The notes beneath the pieces were generated by a model, which saw only the letters and a program-made list of their open reading frames with translations, was not told the origin of the DNA and made no database searches. From the NCBI GenBank assembly GCA_031385005.1, contig JANNBB010000013.1:62001-126000 (forward strand): a DNA stretch of 64,000 nt, given 5' to 3'. The translations under genes were made by a program, and so were the position numbers. Shown here in pieces: positions 43,201-52,705 of the stretch (position 1 is its first letter; each line of letters begins with the position of its first letter). This stretch comes from JADKIH01 sp031385005 (GTDB lineage: Bacteria > Bacteroidota > Bacteroidia > AKYH767-A > 2013-40CM-41-45).

Positions 43201-43591
43201 TGAGCTGTTGATGTTGAGCATTCGGATCTACTTCCGCTTGTTTTTTCAATTGAAGAACATTCAGCAGTTTATCCTGAACATTTCCGAAGTGTTTGCCGAT
43301 TATCTCTGCAGCTTGTTCGTGGGAAATTATTTTTCCAAAGCGGTAGAGGTGCATTAAAGGGATGACAATAAATTTTCCCAGAATAAATAGCATGCCGCCG
43401 ATAAACAGATAAAACAGGGTTGTACGGAAGCCGGTGTTGAAGTTCCCTATGAATTCAATCGTGGTTACCAGCAGGTAAAACGCAAGTAAAAGGGTAAATG
43501 CATAGATCACACCCTTGATTAAACGGTTTTTATAGTATTTCCGGATAAAGGCATCCAGGCGTGAAATGAGTGATTGATAGCTTTCCTGCAT
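40223..43591 (-). CDS. DUF4175 large coiled-coil membrane protein
   Basis: 1122 residues. Three N-terminal transmembrane helices (about 24-48, 58-84, 163-183), then a beta-rich periplasmic part with Ig-like strands (~190-510), and a very long Gln/Glu/Lys-rich coiled coil (~515-1090; KKMDDLLEKQKELEKKLDE, QQMMQNADKNQIQEQL). This is the DUF4175 arrangement found in Bacteroidota and alphaproteobacteria; function is unknown. A -7 match TAACTTTG lies upstream (43619-43612) without a -33 box. It is the first gene of the operon that ends at 39796. Confidence 0.88.
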   Translation of the reverse strand: MQESYQSLISRLDAFIRKYYKNRLIKGVIYAFTLLLAFYLLVTTIEFIGNFNTGFRTTLFYLFIGGMLFILGKFIVIPLMHLYRFGKIISHEQAAEIIGKHFGNVQDKLLNVLQLKKQAEVDPNAQHQQLILAGIDQKISELKPIPFVSAINLSENKRYLRFAIIPLFALIVILFTAPSIIKDSTKRLIAHNTYFEKPAPFTFQLLNKELKAIQQQDFQINLRINGNEIPAEVFIETDGNQFKLEKENLTDFNYLFRNIQKQTPFRFFADGYYSEEYVVEALPNPVLTNFQISLEYPAYLHKQNEKLQNTGDLVIPAGTKVSWNLSTQNTEVIRFAFHDSVLTLSPTGENTFTFSKRFFKNDAYSIATGNQFLQSRDSIRYAVNVIPDLYPTISIEQQNDSLSSKRTFFKGLVKDDYGFTKLSFNYRFLKSNDTLIGSESKKGKSFSEAIAVSKSMSADQFFYSWDLNTVNILAGDEIEYYFEIWDNDGIGGPKATRSQLLLFKAPSLNEIAENSEKNSEEIKDELQKSIQQARQIQKDMNDLTKKILDKKEMSWEEKKKMDDLLEKQKELEKKLDEIKKKNEQKNREDQEYKKVNENILQKQEQLQALMDKLHSPEFQKLMEQLQQMMQNADKNQIQEQLSQMKLDNKDLQKELERTIELFKQMDFEQKLQENIDKLNDLSKKEEDLSKKSDDKNNNAEEIKKQQDELNKEFEDLRKDMDDLAKKNEELEDKKDLENTDAQEQDIQQEMEKSSDELQQNKSGKASKSQKNASGKMQQLAQKMQQMQQQMEAEENEEDMNALRALLENLLRLSFNQEQIMQDLKTIDINNPQYLKLSQQQRKLKDDAKMIEDSLFALSKRVAQIEAKVNQEISAVNLNMDVSLENLEDRFVPQARSRQQFVMTSINNLTLLLSEALQQMMQQQAAKPSDGSCKKPGKKKGNSISQLKKMQDELNKNMKKAKEGMKPGENKKGKQGNQGEQGMSEQLAKMAAQQEFIRNELNKLNQQENKDGKNSLGNLEDIARQMEETEKDIVNRMITEETLKRQQEITTRLLESEKAERERDQDEQRKSEEAKNAFQRNPNGFDEYKRLKLKEMELLKTVPPSLNSYYRKKVNDYFQSIDK

Positions 43592-43796
43592 CTGTTATAA
43601 ATCTGTATTTACAAAGTTAATACAATAAACGGCCGGAAGGAAACGATATTATGTTGCAAAAATGTTAAATATGCAACTTTTGGAGTACTGCTTTAGGTTG
43701 GGATTTAACGGTATTTACTAGCTTAAGTGCTTTGCCAACAATTTTGGACTACTTTTTTAAAATTGGGCATTTGGAATTAAAATAATTCAATAGAAA

Positions 43797-46310
43797 TTAT
43801 TTTACTACAACGATCTTAAACATCTTGCTAAATGATTCACTTTCTGCTTGCACAAAATAATTGCCATTTGCGAGAGATGGAATTGATATTGAAAATTTAC
43901 CCGACCCTTGAATAGAAATTCGATTTTGTTTAAAAACAATTTTACCGAATGTATCATAGATGAAAAAATCCAGGAGAACATTTGCTTTCATTTTGGATTC
44001 AAATTTCAGCTCATCGTCAATTAAGTTTTCCAATAATCTAATTTCATTTTTATTTTGGACCGTAGCAATACTTGTTGGTACATTGGTGTCAGGCAAATCA
44101 ATTTGCCAGATTCCATATCCAAATGTTGCAGCTACCAATTTATTGTAACCGTAATGGATTTCTAAATCTGATACAAAGGTGTTTGGAAGCCCATTGCCTA
44201 AATAGGTCCATGTGGTATCCAAATCATTTTTATAATAAACTCCTATGCTCGTCCCCAGGTAGAAAGTCAATTTTGTACTATCGCTTACCGCATCAATGGT
44301 CAGACAAAATACCGGGACATTTGGTAAATCATAAGAAATATTTTTCCACGTAATGCCATGATCCGATGTTGTCAGAATCTTATTATGATTTACATAACCG
44401 TCTTTTAAAATAAAAATCCGGTTCTCATTTGTAGGATCAATTTTTAAACCTGAAATATAATTGCTTAATGAAACGGGGGATGAAATATTGTACCACGATA
44501 TTCCACCATTTCCGGTATAAAAAATTTCATTGTAATACCTGTTAGAGCAGTAGATGTAATTCGAATCTGTTTGGGCCACATCCAGAAATTCGAGTTTACC
44601 CGAAAATGAAAAAGGGCTTAGATTGCTGATCGTATCCCAGGTAGTCCCCTCATCAACGGATTTTAATACATCGTGATAACCTGCAAAAATGGTTTTCGGA
44701 TTTGAAGGATTCAGCATGAAAGGAGTTGTCCAGGCTCCCACTGAGCCGGTTGGTGTAATGTAGTTTTGTGTTTGCCATTGATCGCGCGTACGGTATAGAT
44801 TGCCATATTGCGTAGAGGCATACATGGTTTGATCATCTGTTGGGTTTATTGCAGTCGTCATTCCATCACCACCCGTCACAACACTCCAGCTGCCGTTGTT
44901 TTTTTTAACCCGACTACCATTATCCTGAGTACCTCCTATTAAAGTTATTGAATCCTGCCGCGACAAAGAGATATCGTAAAACATGGTTATGTGCAATGTA
45001 TTGCTCATGTTAGTCATTGTGCCTGTTGTAATATTTAGTTTGTTGATTCCGCCGTCATTACAGAAGTATATGATGTCGTCTGTAACAGGACTTAATGAAA
45101 CACCTCTTATGTCTGCATGGATGTTTGATGCAAAATATTGCCAGGATATACCTCCATCAATAGACTGATGAAGGTATGGAAAGCCACAATATATTTTATT
45201 TTTATCCGTCGCGGTAATTATTACTTCACCGCCATTATCGATAGTGTTGTTACCGTTTTGAAGGTTGAAATTTATTCCATTATTGGTGCTTAAATAAAAC
45301 CGAAAAGTAGATCCTTGAGTAGTCCTTACGGCAATGTAATTTGTATCCGCCTTGGTTATACCGATTTTCAAAAATATTTCGTTGGAAAAAAAAGTCAGCT
45401 GATTGAAAGTATTTCCTTCGTCTGTACTTTTAAAAACTTGTCCGGGCGATGTGCCAAACCCACTGCCGCAAGCATACATGGAATTAGAATTTAGGGGATT
45501 AAAAAAAAGATATGTAAAGGAGTATAAATTTATTAATGACCAGGTTGCACCGGCATCTGTTGTTTTCCATAAACCATCCGACTGACAACTATAAAGAATA
45601 TTTGGATTGGAAGGATGTATTAATAATTTCTTGTAAACGATTTGTGCAGCTATAGAAGAAGTCTGCCCTGTCGGGTTCCAGGTTAGTCCTGCATCGGTAC
45701 TTTTATAGATACCGAGACCGGCATTGTTTTCCAGATTAAATCCAAGAGTAATATAAACAATATCCGGATTGATCGGATCTACACAGATGTTTCCAACGCT
45801 GCATATAGGTAGGTTATCGCCTAATGCAACCCAACTGTTGCCCCCATCTGTTGTTTTCCATATCCCGCCACAGAAAGTGCCGATGTATAAGATGTTTGTA
45901 TCCGTCGGATGACAACCAATGGCATCTACTCTGCCAATACCTGAGGGCGTGTAGCTTAAATCGGTTTGTCCAATTGGTTCCCAGGTGCCTGTGCTTCTGT
46001 TTTTATTTAAAACATTTTTCCTGATATTGTAGTCATGGAATGGGTCAGACAAATAACCATCAGGCATAACAAATTTTTTGGCCATCCATTCCCAGCGTTT
46101 GTATTCAGAATATTCATCATCACTATCTCCATGTATGACATCGACAGAATCTTCCATTTCACAATGAAAATATTCTCTCGCGATTTTTTGTTTCTCGGAA
46201 AAAGGGATATGGTTATTTAAAATTGTTTGGAACAATTCAGTTTGAGCATTGCATTCTGAAAGTCCGACAAAAATGAAGAGGGCTAAAATTATTTTATACA
46301 TAAAAATCAT
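43797..46310 (-). CDS. T9SS type A secreted protein with sortilin/BNR-like propeller
   Basis: 837 residues (the start may be the ATG at 46301, MYKIILALFIFVGLS, giving a cleaner signal peptide). Many Asp-box/BNR repeats of the form T-DGG-SW or STD-G-TW (KTTDGGNSWVALG, KSTDEGNTFNQL, TGNGGISWYNIS) indicate a beta-propeller like those of exo-sialidases and VPS10 proteins. The last ~80 residues (ANVLLDFFIYDTFGKIV, LANGNYFVQAESESFSKMFKIVV) are a type A T9SS sorting domain. No catalytic residues of sialidase can be assigned. Surface-exposed or released. Confidence 0.82.
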   Translation of the reverse strand: MIFMYKIILALFIFVGLSECNAQTELFQTILNNHIPFSEKQKIAREYFHCEMEDSVDVIHGDSDDEYSEYKRWEWMAKKFVMPDGYLSDPFHDYNIRKNVLNKNRSTGTWEPIGQTDLSYTPSGIGRVDAIGCHPTDTNILYIGTFCGGIWKTTDGGNSWVALGDNLPICSVGNICVDPINPDIVYITLGFNLENNAGLGIYKSTDAGLTWNPTGQTSSIAAQIVYKKLLIHPSNPNILYSCQSDGLWKTTDAGATWSLINLYSFTYLFFNPLNSNSMYACGSGFGTSPGQVFKSTDEGNTFNQLTFFSNEIFLKIGITKADTNYIAVRTTQGSTFRFYLSTNNGINFNLQNGNNTIDNGGEVIITATDKNKIYCGFPYLHQSIDGGISWQYFASNIHADIRGVSLSPVTDDIIYFCNDGGINKLNITTGTMTNMSNTLHITMFYDISLSRQDSITLIGGTQDNGSRVKKNNGSWSVVTGGDGMTTAINPTDDQTMYASTQYGNLYRTRDQWQTQNYITPTGSVGAWTTPFMLNPSNPKTIFAGYHDVLKSVDEGTTWDTISNLSPFSFSGKLEFLDVAQTDSNYIYCSNRYYNEIFYTGNGGISWYNISSPVSLSNYISGLKIDPTNENRIFILKDGYVNHNKILTTSDHGITWKNISYDLPNVPVFCLTIDAVSDSTKLTFYLGTSIGVYYKNDLDTTWTYLGNGLPNTFVSDLEIHYGYNKLVAATFGYGIWQIDLPDTNVPTSIATVQNKNEIRLLENLIDDELKFESKMKANVLLDFFIYDTFGKIVFKQNRISIQGSGKFSISIPSLANGNYFVQAESESFSKMFKIVVVK

Positions 46311-46488
46311 TTATTTTAATTTAGAGGGTAATTAAAAGTAAATAATCAATATGTATTTTGAAAATATTTCTAAAATAAAAAGACAATAGTTAGTTTTACA
46401 ATTCTTTAATAAAATATTTTTTGCTATAGACTAAACCATGCCGACGTTTTGTGCGTATTGCAACACAAGCATCCATGGAATTATTCAG

Positions 46489-47925
46489 TTAGTCGATAAT
46501 TATTTTTTCTCTTTTAATGATCAACCCCCTCTTGTCCTGAATGGTTAAACAATAAACGCCCTTCATATTACGTACATCTGCGGAAAGTGATTGCTCCGTT
46601 ACTGATGTCCGGAAAACTGAACGTCCTTGCATATCATTAATCAGCAGTGAATATCCATTTAGAAGGTTGAAGCCTCCGCCGAAATAAAAATGAATGGTAC
46701 CGGATGCCGGTTGAGGAAATATTTTTAGCTCCATGTTTTCAGGAGAGATTCGCGGAGTTATTGTTGGAATACATGTAGGTGATGTATCAACATATAAATG
46801 ATAGGTATTGATGGAGGTTCCTATATATGGACAATTATTATCAACGACAGTAGCAGTAAATGTAATAGGACTCCGTTGTGCATCGGCATTTGATGGCGTC
46901 CAGCAAAGTGTAAGTATATCACGATTTCCGGAACTGTTAGTTGCATTGGCACCGGGAATACTATTATCCCAGTAAACCATTGTTGTATTAGCAACATCAG
47001 CATCTGTTGAGGCGAGGAAAACGCAGTTTTGTTGATTGGAACAAACGGTAATGCTATCGCTCGATGTTCCATTAATTCCCGATAAAGACGGAATATTGTT
47101 GACACAATTTAAAACGGTAAACTGCATGTCTCTTTCAATTTGTCCGATCAACACCCCATTTCTATACGAACTTACCAGAATTGCCGTAGGTGATACATCG
47201 GATTGTTGAGGAACCATACAAATTTCTCCGGTCACGTTGTTTAATGAAAACGGCGGACTGGACAATAGCGGATGCAAATAACTATACCCGGAAATATAAG
47301 TAACAGTATCTGCCGGCGTAGGACCTGTACGAGGTGGAATCAGTTGATAAGTCAATGAGTCTCCCTGAATATCATAAGCTCCATTGTTAAAACAAAAAAG
47401 TTGTCCCACGCAAACAAATGGAATCGGCTTATTACCAAAAGTAGGAGAGTCGTCGCAAATTCCATTCATATTATTGAGGACAGAATAGATATACAAATTA
47501 GCTCCTGCCCCGGTTGTGGTTGTAATGGATCCATTTCGTGCTGATTCTGAATGCGCGAATGTCCAGTCGGTGCATTCTCCGGGCAAAACGATTGTTCCAG
47601 AATATACCCATTCTTCTATTCCTGTATATGACCCCCCATTACAGGTGGTTATTAATCCCGAACATACAGGTGAAATTTGAATAGGGCTGGTGGGTGTCGG
47701 ATTAATAAACAGGGGCGACACGGTAAAACCACAACTGTTTGTAATTTCGATATCCATCGTGGAAGGAGCAGGAATGCCGGCACAGTCACGGTAAAATTTA
47801 AACTGAATCTGATATTGATTGGCCCCTAAACATTTATAGGTGATTTCTCCACCTATTGCATGACTTGCATTTGCATCATATCCGTAATGCAAAAGAATAA
47901 AAATAAAAAGTAGTAATTTTCTCAT
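46489..47925 (-). CDS. T9SS type A surface protein sharing its N-terminal module with the giant SprB-repeat protein
   Basis: 478 residues. Signal peptide (MRKLLLFIFILLHYG), then a ~380-residue module beginning SHAIGGEITYKCLGANQYQI that parallels the start of the protein at 54014-61711 (THISGANLTYRWINGNTYEI) with shared FYRDCAGI, ETC-rich, PIPFVCVG/PLYFYCIG and GDSLTYQLIPPR/GDSLVYSLINPR features. The C-terminal ~80 residues (FPQPASGTIHFYF, MKGVYCLTIQDKRG) are a type A sorting domain. Probably a surface protein; ligand unknown. Stands singly between two T9SS-related loci. Confidence 0.8.
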   Translation of the reverse strand: MRKLLLFIFILLHYGYDANASHAIGGEITYKCLGANQYQIQFKFYRDCAGIPAPSTMDIEITNSCGFTVSPLFINPTPTSPIQISPVCSGLITTCNGGSYTGIEEWVYSGTIVLPGECTDWTFAHSESARNGSITTTTGAGANLYIYSVLNNMNGICDDSPTFGNKPIPFVCVGQLFCFNNGAYDIQGDSLTYQLIPPRTGPTPADTVTYISGYSYLHPLLSSPPFSLNNVTGEICMVPQQSDVSPTAILVSSYRNGVLIGQIERDMQFTVLNCVNNIPSLSGINGTSSDSITVCSNQQNCVFLASTDADVANTTMVYWDNSIPGANATNSSGNRDILTLCWTPSNADAQRSPITFTATVVDNNCPYIGTSINTYHLYVDTSPTCIPTITPRISPENMELKIFPQPASGTIHFYFGGGFNLLNGYSLLINDMQGRSVFRTSVTEQSLSADVRNMKGVYCLTIQDKRGLIIKREKIIID

Positions 47926-48043
47926 AGTTCTATTTTCAGTAAAATAAAATGGATTGACTTCGTTTTTACTAATGCAATGTAATTAAATATATTTCGATCA
48001 ATTAATTACGACTTTGTTTGTCTATTGTAGCTATTTTTTTGAT

Positions 48044-49441
48044 TCATTTAAGCGGTTTCAACAACAGGTAATTCTCATCGCTATATATGGTTTTGAATTC
48101 GGCAGATTGGAAAGCCGTGTTTGTTTTTCGATCGAGCACCAAAAGGGAATATTGATTGCTGCTGATGGAGTCAAGAAAGCTCTTTTGAACAAATGCGGGT
48201 TCATCCAACAGCCAACCTTTTCTGTTGGCCAAGTACAGTTGTTGAATATTCGGACCTGTATTTAAAATGATTTTGTCATCCTGACTTGAATAACGATTTA
48301 TGATTTTCTCGAGACTTAGCTTGTATATCATCTTAGGCGGAATACGCAGGTCGTGTTGTTGATTTAACAAAGCTTCTGCAACAGCAAGTATAATCAGAGA
48401 TTTCTTCAGTAAAGTTTTCTTTATAGAACTTATTGCAAAGCCCGCCATCATGGTCATAAAGGGCACAAATGGAATGATGTAATAATTATGAAAATAAAAA
48501 AAACTGGAGGCCTTTATAATAAAGACAAAGAACAACATCAATGTTATGGTGAAAACACCCAATAGTTTGTTTTCCTTTTTTATGAATGCCCAAATGCACC
48601 CGTATAGGAAAATGACAAAGGCCACATAGCCCGACAGTGCACTGAAATAAAATTTTTCCAGCATACCTGGGATGTGTTTTGTGAAAGCAGCAAAGCCATC
48701 GAAGAAATCGAGCGGAAAAATTATTCTGTATGCGCCATTTTTTAATAACAGGGGATTCCAGCTATCGTACCACCAGAATGCGATGTTTAAGGAAATAATT
48801 ATTGCTAACAGAATACCCGCTTTTATCTTTATTTCAATTTTTTTATCTAAAAGAGGGAAGAGTAGAAATCCCAATAAGGTTATTGAAGGAATTTTGCAAA
48901 GTAATCCGAGAGCGAGAAATAGGATTGTAAGTCCAAGCAAAAGAATTCTTTTGTATCGGATTTCTGTTTTTATATACTCAAGTGCACAAAGTATTCCTGC
49001 TAGTGTGAGCGATGCACTGAAAGTATCGGGCATTGTTTTTCTGCCAAAGGCAAAGAAGATTGAAACACAAAGAATAATCGTTGCATAAAATGCAGTGGAT
49101 TCGGAAATAACTCGTTTTATTATTCGGTAGAAAAAATACATTCCAACGGATGTAAAAAGCAGGTTAACGAGTCGTCCATGCCAATGAGTAAAACCGAAAA
49201 TTTTATTGAAAAGAAATACCAGATAACTAAACAAAGGAAATTCGAGAGCTACTTCTTTCCCTCCATCCATATCGACAGCCGGATGCATAATGGAAGGATT
49301 TTCTTCGAAATTTCTAGCAACCATCGTCGTCAGACTTTGCCTCCAGTTGTGAGAAATCTCCAATGGAGGATTCGTGATCCCATAAAGGCGAATGATCAGA
49401 AAAAAGAATATCCAGAAATAGATTGAAGAAAATATTTTCAA
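48044..49441 (-). CDS. GT39-like integral membrane glycosyltransferase
   Basis: 465 residues with about ten to eleven transmembrane helices. Near the N-terminus RLYGITNPPLEISHNWRQS and FPLFSYLVFLFNKIFG, with an acidic-residue-bearing first periplasmic loop, resemble ArnT/PMT (GT39/GT83) lipid-linked sugar transferases. It could glycosylate surface lipid or protein. The short C-terminal soluble part (PFMTMMAGFAISSIKK onward) is family-like. Substrate unknown. Next gene upstream is a methyltransferase 42 bp away. Confidence 0.75.
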   Translation of the reverse strand: MKIFSSIYFWIFFFLIIRLYGITNPPLEISHNWRQSLTTMVARNFEENPSIMHPAVDMDGGKEVALEFPLFSYLVFLFNKIFGFTHWHGRLVNLLFTSVGMYFFYRIIKRVISESTAFYATIILCVSIFFAFGRKTMPDTFSASLTLAGILCALEYIKTEIRYKRILLLGLTILFLALGLLCKIPSITLLGFLLFPLLDKKIEIKIKAGILLAIIISLNIAFWWYDSWNPLLLKNGAYRIIFPLDFFDGFAAFTKHIPGMLEKFYFSALSGYVAFVIFLYGCIWAFIKKENKLLGVFTITLMLFFVFIIKASSFFYFHNYYIIPFVPFMTMMAGFAISSIKKTLLKKSLIILAVAEALLNQQHDLRIPPKMIYKLSLEKIINRYSSQDDKIILNTGPNIQQLYLANRKGWLLDEPAFVQKSFLDSISSNQYSLLVLDRKTNTAFQSAEFKTIYSDENYLLLKPLK

Positions 49442-49483
49442 TGTTATTTTGATTCTTACATTATAAAAAATGCGCTTACTGTC

Positions 49484-50371
49484 TTAATCAAGATTGCAGA
49501 AACGGCCAAACACGCCCAAAGGTAATCGCATATTTGACCTTGAATGAAGATACAACTCTCCTGTTTGCAATCCTTTTTGTTTACCAAGAAGATTTTCTAC
49601 GATTAGTGAGGAGAAGCCAAGAGAATAGGTGTTCAGGATTAAGAATTTTTCATTTTCATCCAACAGTTCCATTACGTTTGTCATCATTTCCTGAATCATC
49701 TCTTCGAGCTTCCATTTTTGTCCGTCCGTTCCGCTTCCATAAGCAGGCGGATCGAGTATAATGCCATTGTATTTTTTTCCACGCTTTACTTCTTTCTTTA
49801 CAAATGCCATGGCATCTTCTACTATCCAACGAATGTCTTTCAGGTTACTGAGTTCCATGTTGGCATTGGCCCAGGTCACAACTTGTTTTATGGAATCCAG
49901 GTGTACAATATCGGCTCCAGCTGCCCGTGCTGCCAGGGATGCCCCGCCGGTATAGGCAAAGAGGTTTAATACTTTTGGAGATGGGGTAGTCATTTTCCCA
50001 ATAGATTCAACGATATAATCCCAATTTGCCGCTTGCTCCGGAAAAATACCTACATGTTTGAAGGCAGTTAGTGCTAAACGAAAACGAATTGTTTTTGGAT
50101 TGTTTTTTTTTGATGGGAGTGTATATTCAATATTCCAGCGGTCCGGCATTTCTTTCAATTTATCCCATCTACCGGAAGAACTGGAAGTAGAAACAAAGCG
50201 GACATGAGCCATTTTCTCCCATTCTTTTTTCGGCAAAACAGGTTTCCAGATGGCCTGTGGTTCGGGACGGATTGTTATGTATTTCCCAAAGCGTTCGAGT
50301 TTTAAGAAATCGCCACAATCGATCAATTCATAATCAGAGAAATTATCGGGAGTAAGTAAGAGCATAGACAA
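49484..50371 (-). CDS. SAM-dependent RNA methyltransferase (RlmI/COG1092-like)
   Basis: 295 residues. Rossmann methyltransferase core: NLFAYTGGASLAARAAGADI (SAM-binding motif I), VHLDSIKQVVTWANAN (motif II), DAMAFVKKEVKRGKKYNGII and the catalytic NPPY-type DPPAYGSG. This class includes rRNA cytosine-C5 methyltransferases (RlmI/RlmK). The target base is not readable from sequence. An N-terminal PUA-like stretch is short or absent, unlike full RlmI. Confidence 0.82.
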   Translation of the reverse strand: MSMLLLTPDNFSDYELIDCGDFLKLERFGKYITIRPEPQAIWKPVLPKKEWEKMAHVRFVSTSSSSGRWDKLKEMPDRWNIEYTLPSKKNNPKTIRFRLALTAFKHVGIFPEQAANWDYIVESIGKMTTPSPKVLNLFAYTGGASLAARAAGADIVHLDSIKQVVTWANANMELSNLKDIRWIVEDAMAFVKKEVKRGKKYNGIILDPPAYGSGTDGQKWKLEEMIQEMMTNVMELLDENEKFLILNTYSLGFSSLIVENLLGKQKGLQTGELYLHSRSNMRLPLGVFGRFCNLD

Positions 50372-50615
50372 ATGTACTGTTCCGCAAGTTGATAAAATAG
50401 ATGTAAAATATTAATGATACAGGAAAATTTACTGTAAGAAAGATGTAAGAACAGCATAAAAAACTTCTTTTCTGTTGATGTTCAGGATGATTTATATTAT
50501 CATTTGATGTTCATATAACATTGAATAACTTTTTTAGAAATTATCAGATTTAAGCGGTGTGCATAAGTATATTTATACCATCAATAATTTAATAATAATA
50601 CTTTAAAACACAGAT

Positions 50616-51356
50616 ATGGATATTAATTCGAGTGAAATGACAATAGAAAACCTGAAACAGAAAATTGAGAATCAATCCAAACTTATTAAGGAATTGACTA
50701 CAGAAAACGAGGAATTATATCATCAATATAATCATTTGATTATCAGAAATGGAAAGATGTTAAAGCGTGTTGACGATCTTCAGAATATCATTAATGACCT
50801 GCATGTACGGATCGAGGAGATGCAATTAATCAATGGAAATATGATGGATTTGAATGACAAGTTGAGAAACCGAAAAGAGGTATTTACGGGCGAGCAAGCG
50901 GCTCCCAGACAACATTTTGTTGCACTTGCAGAGTCGTCGACTACTGTGGAAGCTGAATTTGAACTCGAAGAATTGCAGCAGCGTTGGAAAAGTTTTCCCG
51001 GACAAATGGCACAAAATGGTCCAAACCTGCGCAAACAATTATTGATGCTAATTCAATTACATACTTCCGGTGCAATGAGAGCAACAGACCTGTTTAACAG
51101 GGTAGGAGTCGGTGGAGTAACAGGAGCGCGTTATGTAGGCACATTGAAAAAAATCGGGTTCATTATTTATACAGGGGCAAGAAAAAAGGGGCAGTATGAA
51201 ATTACTCAAAATGGAAAAAACTTTTTGTTGAATAAAAATCAGAGTTTTCTGGATTTAAAACCGCTGGCTGCAGAAAGATCGGAGACATTTACAAAAGCTG
51301 TTATGGAGCCGGATAGGTTTCAACCGCGATTTACCCCGGATCAAAACGATTTATAA
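50616..51356 (+). CDS. Coiled-coil plus winged-helix protein of unknown function
   Basis: 246 residues, no signal peptide. The first ~85 residues are a heptad coiled coil (LKQKIENQSKLIKELTTENEE). The C-terminal ~110 look like a winged-helix: GAMRATDLFNRVGVGGVTGA as the likely recognition region and GARKKGQYEITQNGKNFLL as the wing. A dimeric DNA-binding regulator is inferred. Transcribed alone; an upstream TATATTTA at about 50567 resembles a -7 box. No family name is recognised. Confidence 0.65.
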   Translation: MDINSSEMTIENLKQKIENQSKLIKELTTENEELYHQYNHLIIRNGKMLKRVDDLQNIINDLHVRIEEMQLINGNMMDLNDKLRNRKEVFTGEQAAPRQHFVALAESSTTVEAEFELEELQQRWKSFPGQMAQNGPNLRKQLLMLIQLHTSGAMRATDLFNRVGVGGVTGARYVGTLKKIGFIIYTGARKKGQYEITQNGKNFLLNKNQSFLDLKPLAAERSETFTKAVMEPDRFQPRFTPDQNDL

Positions 51357-51435
51357 GCTAATATTTTCTAAGATACTATCTCGGTTTCGAAGCAAAAATT
51401 TGATCGTTTTTAGAAACCAGGCAATAAGCTTGTGG

Positions 51436-51969
51436 TTAATTGTAAACGATTTGTCCGAAGGTACTGGAAAAAGGATTTGTAAATTCTATTTCATTGCAGG
51501 GATTAAAAATATTCCCTGTTGGAATTCCACCCAGTTCGAAAATCTGATTTCCGGGGATATCTACGAATTTAGACCAGCTATAGCTCATGTTTCCGGAGTT
51601 GCCTTGAAGGGAGAAAGTGAATTGCATGTTTTCAGGGACAAGGCTTTCAAACGACACTAAAATTCCACATCCGTTAGAACCGCATTGTGCATAAGCATAT
51701 ACAGTTTGAATTTGCGTCAGGTGAAAGATGCCGACTGTTTGGTTAAAATGCGTACTTCCAAAGGTGTTATCGATCAACGTGCAGCTAATGGTATCCAAAG
51801 TAACACTTGATCCATTGCAATAAATACACGAGCCATCATCTTCCTCCGCCACACTGTTATAGTTGAAAGCGCTGACATCCGTACAACCTTTTTCTTTACA
51901 GCTATTCAGAGAAAACAAAAACGTAAAAGCTATCAGAGAGAAAAATAAATGGCTTGTAATTTTTTTCAT
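51436..51969 (-). CDS. Lipoprotein with Bacteroidota CTDxxAxNY motif
   Basis: 177 residues. Lipobox LFSLNSC (Cys25 is lipid-accepting), followed by GCTDVSAFNYNSVAEEDDGSC, the repeat seen in many Bacteroidota cell-surface proteins (DDGSC type), then two further Cys pairs and a beta-rich tail. Last gene of a tight set: 7 bp after the OMP at 51977, which is 9 bp after the peroxidase. A co-function with the peroxidase is likely but unspecified. Confidence 0.75.
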   Translation of the reverse strand: MKKITSHLFFSLIAFTFLFSLNSCKEKGCTDVSAFNYNSVAEEDDGSCIYCNGSSVTLDTISCTLIDNTFGSTHFNQTVGIFHLTQIQTVYAYAQCGSNGCGILVSFESLVPENMQFTFSLQGNSGNMSYSWSKFVDIPGNQIFELGGIPTGNIFNPCNEIEFTNPFSSTFGQIVYN

Positions 51970-51976
51970 TTCCCTT

Positions 51977-52696
51977 TTAGAATTTTACGATGAGAAATAA
52001 TGCAGTAGGAATAGCCAGGTCGAAGTTATCGGTATCGGCACCTGAATTTTGATTGGTGGAAGTGACAGTTTTTTGATTGGAAAAAGTGTCGGTAAAGGTG
52101 TCGATGATATTTACATTCTCATTTTGCTTTTCGGCACTAAAATAAAAAGTTGCTTCTGTGCCGAGAATAATTTTTTCGGTAATGTGAAACCCGAGGGATA
52201 ATTGCGGACCGTAACCGGTGGAAGTAGTTTTTTCCGTTACGGTTGTAACAGCGGAGTCAACACCGGAGCCGACGTTAGTAACAGAAATGCTAAATGTTTT
52301 ATCTACCTCGCGGCTTGCGGTAAAATCGAGTCCGATGCCACACTCGAATCGCTTGCTCAAGGTGTACTTTTTTTCAACTCCAATACGATAAAACAACTTA
52401 TCAACTTTTGTTTCGCGGCTTGCCTGCGTATTGTTTGTAACCACTCTGTTGTAATCATATCCGAAACCCACATGCAAACCATATCCGGTTTTAACATGGT
52501 TGATCGCATAAGTAAATAAATACGGATTATTGATTGCGGTATTGTTATTATTCAGGTTGATGATTTGTTTGATCAGCAAATTAGCCTGGAACCCTGCATA
52601 GTGATTGAATCGTTTTTCTTTAGCAGAATCGATTTGCGAATAAGAATCATTAACAAAAAAGCTTGTGAAAGCGAGGACGACAATTAGTCTAAACAT
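51977..52696 (-). CDS. Outer-membrane beta-barrel protein
   Basis: 239 residues. Signal peptide MFRLIVVLAFTSFFV ending near SYSQ; then alternating strands with aromatic ends (HAGFQANLLIKQI, YGLHVGFGYDYNRVV, FECGIGLDFTASREV, GYGPQLSLGFHI, FDLAIPTALFLIVKF with a terminal Phe typical of barrels). Middle gene of peroxidase-OMP-lipoprotein. Function not readable. Confidence 0.75.
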   Translation of the reverse strand: MFRLIVVLAFTSFFVNDSYSQIDSAKEKRFNHYAGFQANLLIKQIINLNNNNTAINNPYLFTYAINHVKTGYGLHVGFGYDYNRVVTNNTQASRETKVDKLFYRIGVEKKYTLSKRFECGIGLDFTASREVDKTFSISVTNVGSGVDSAVTTVTEKTTSTGYGPQLSLGFHITEKIILGTEATFYFSAEKQNENVNIIDTFTDTFSNQKTVTSTNQNSGADTDNFDLAIPTALFLIVKF

Positions 52697-52705
52697 ATAG
52701 GATGT

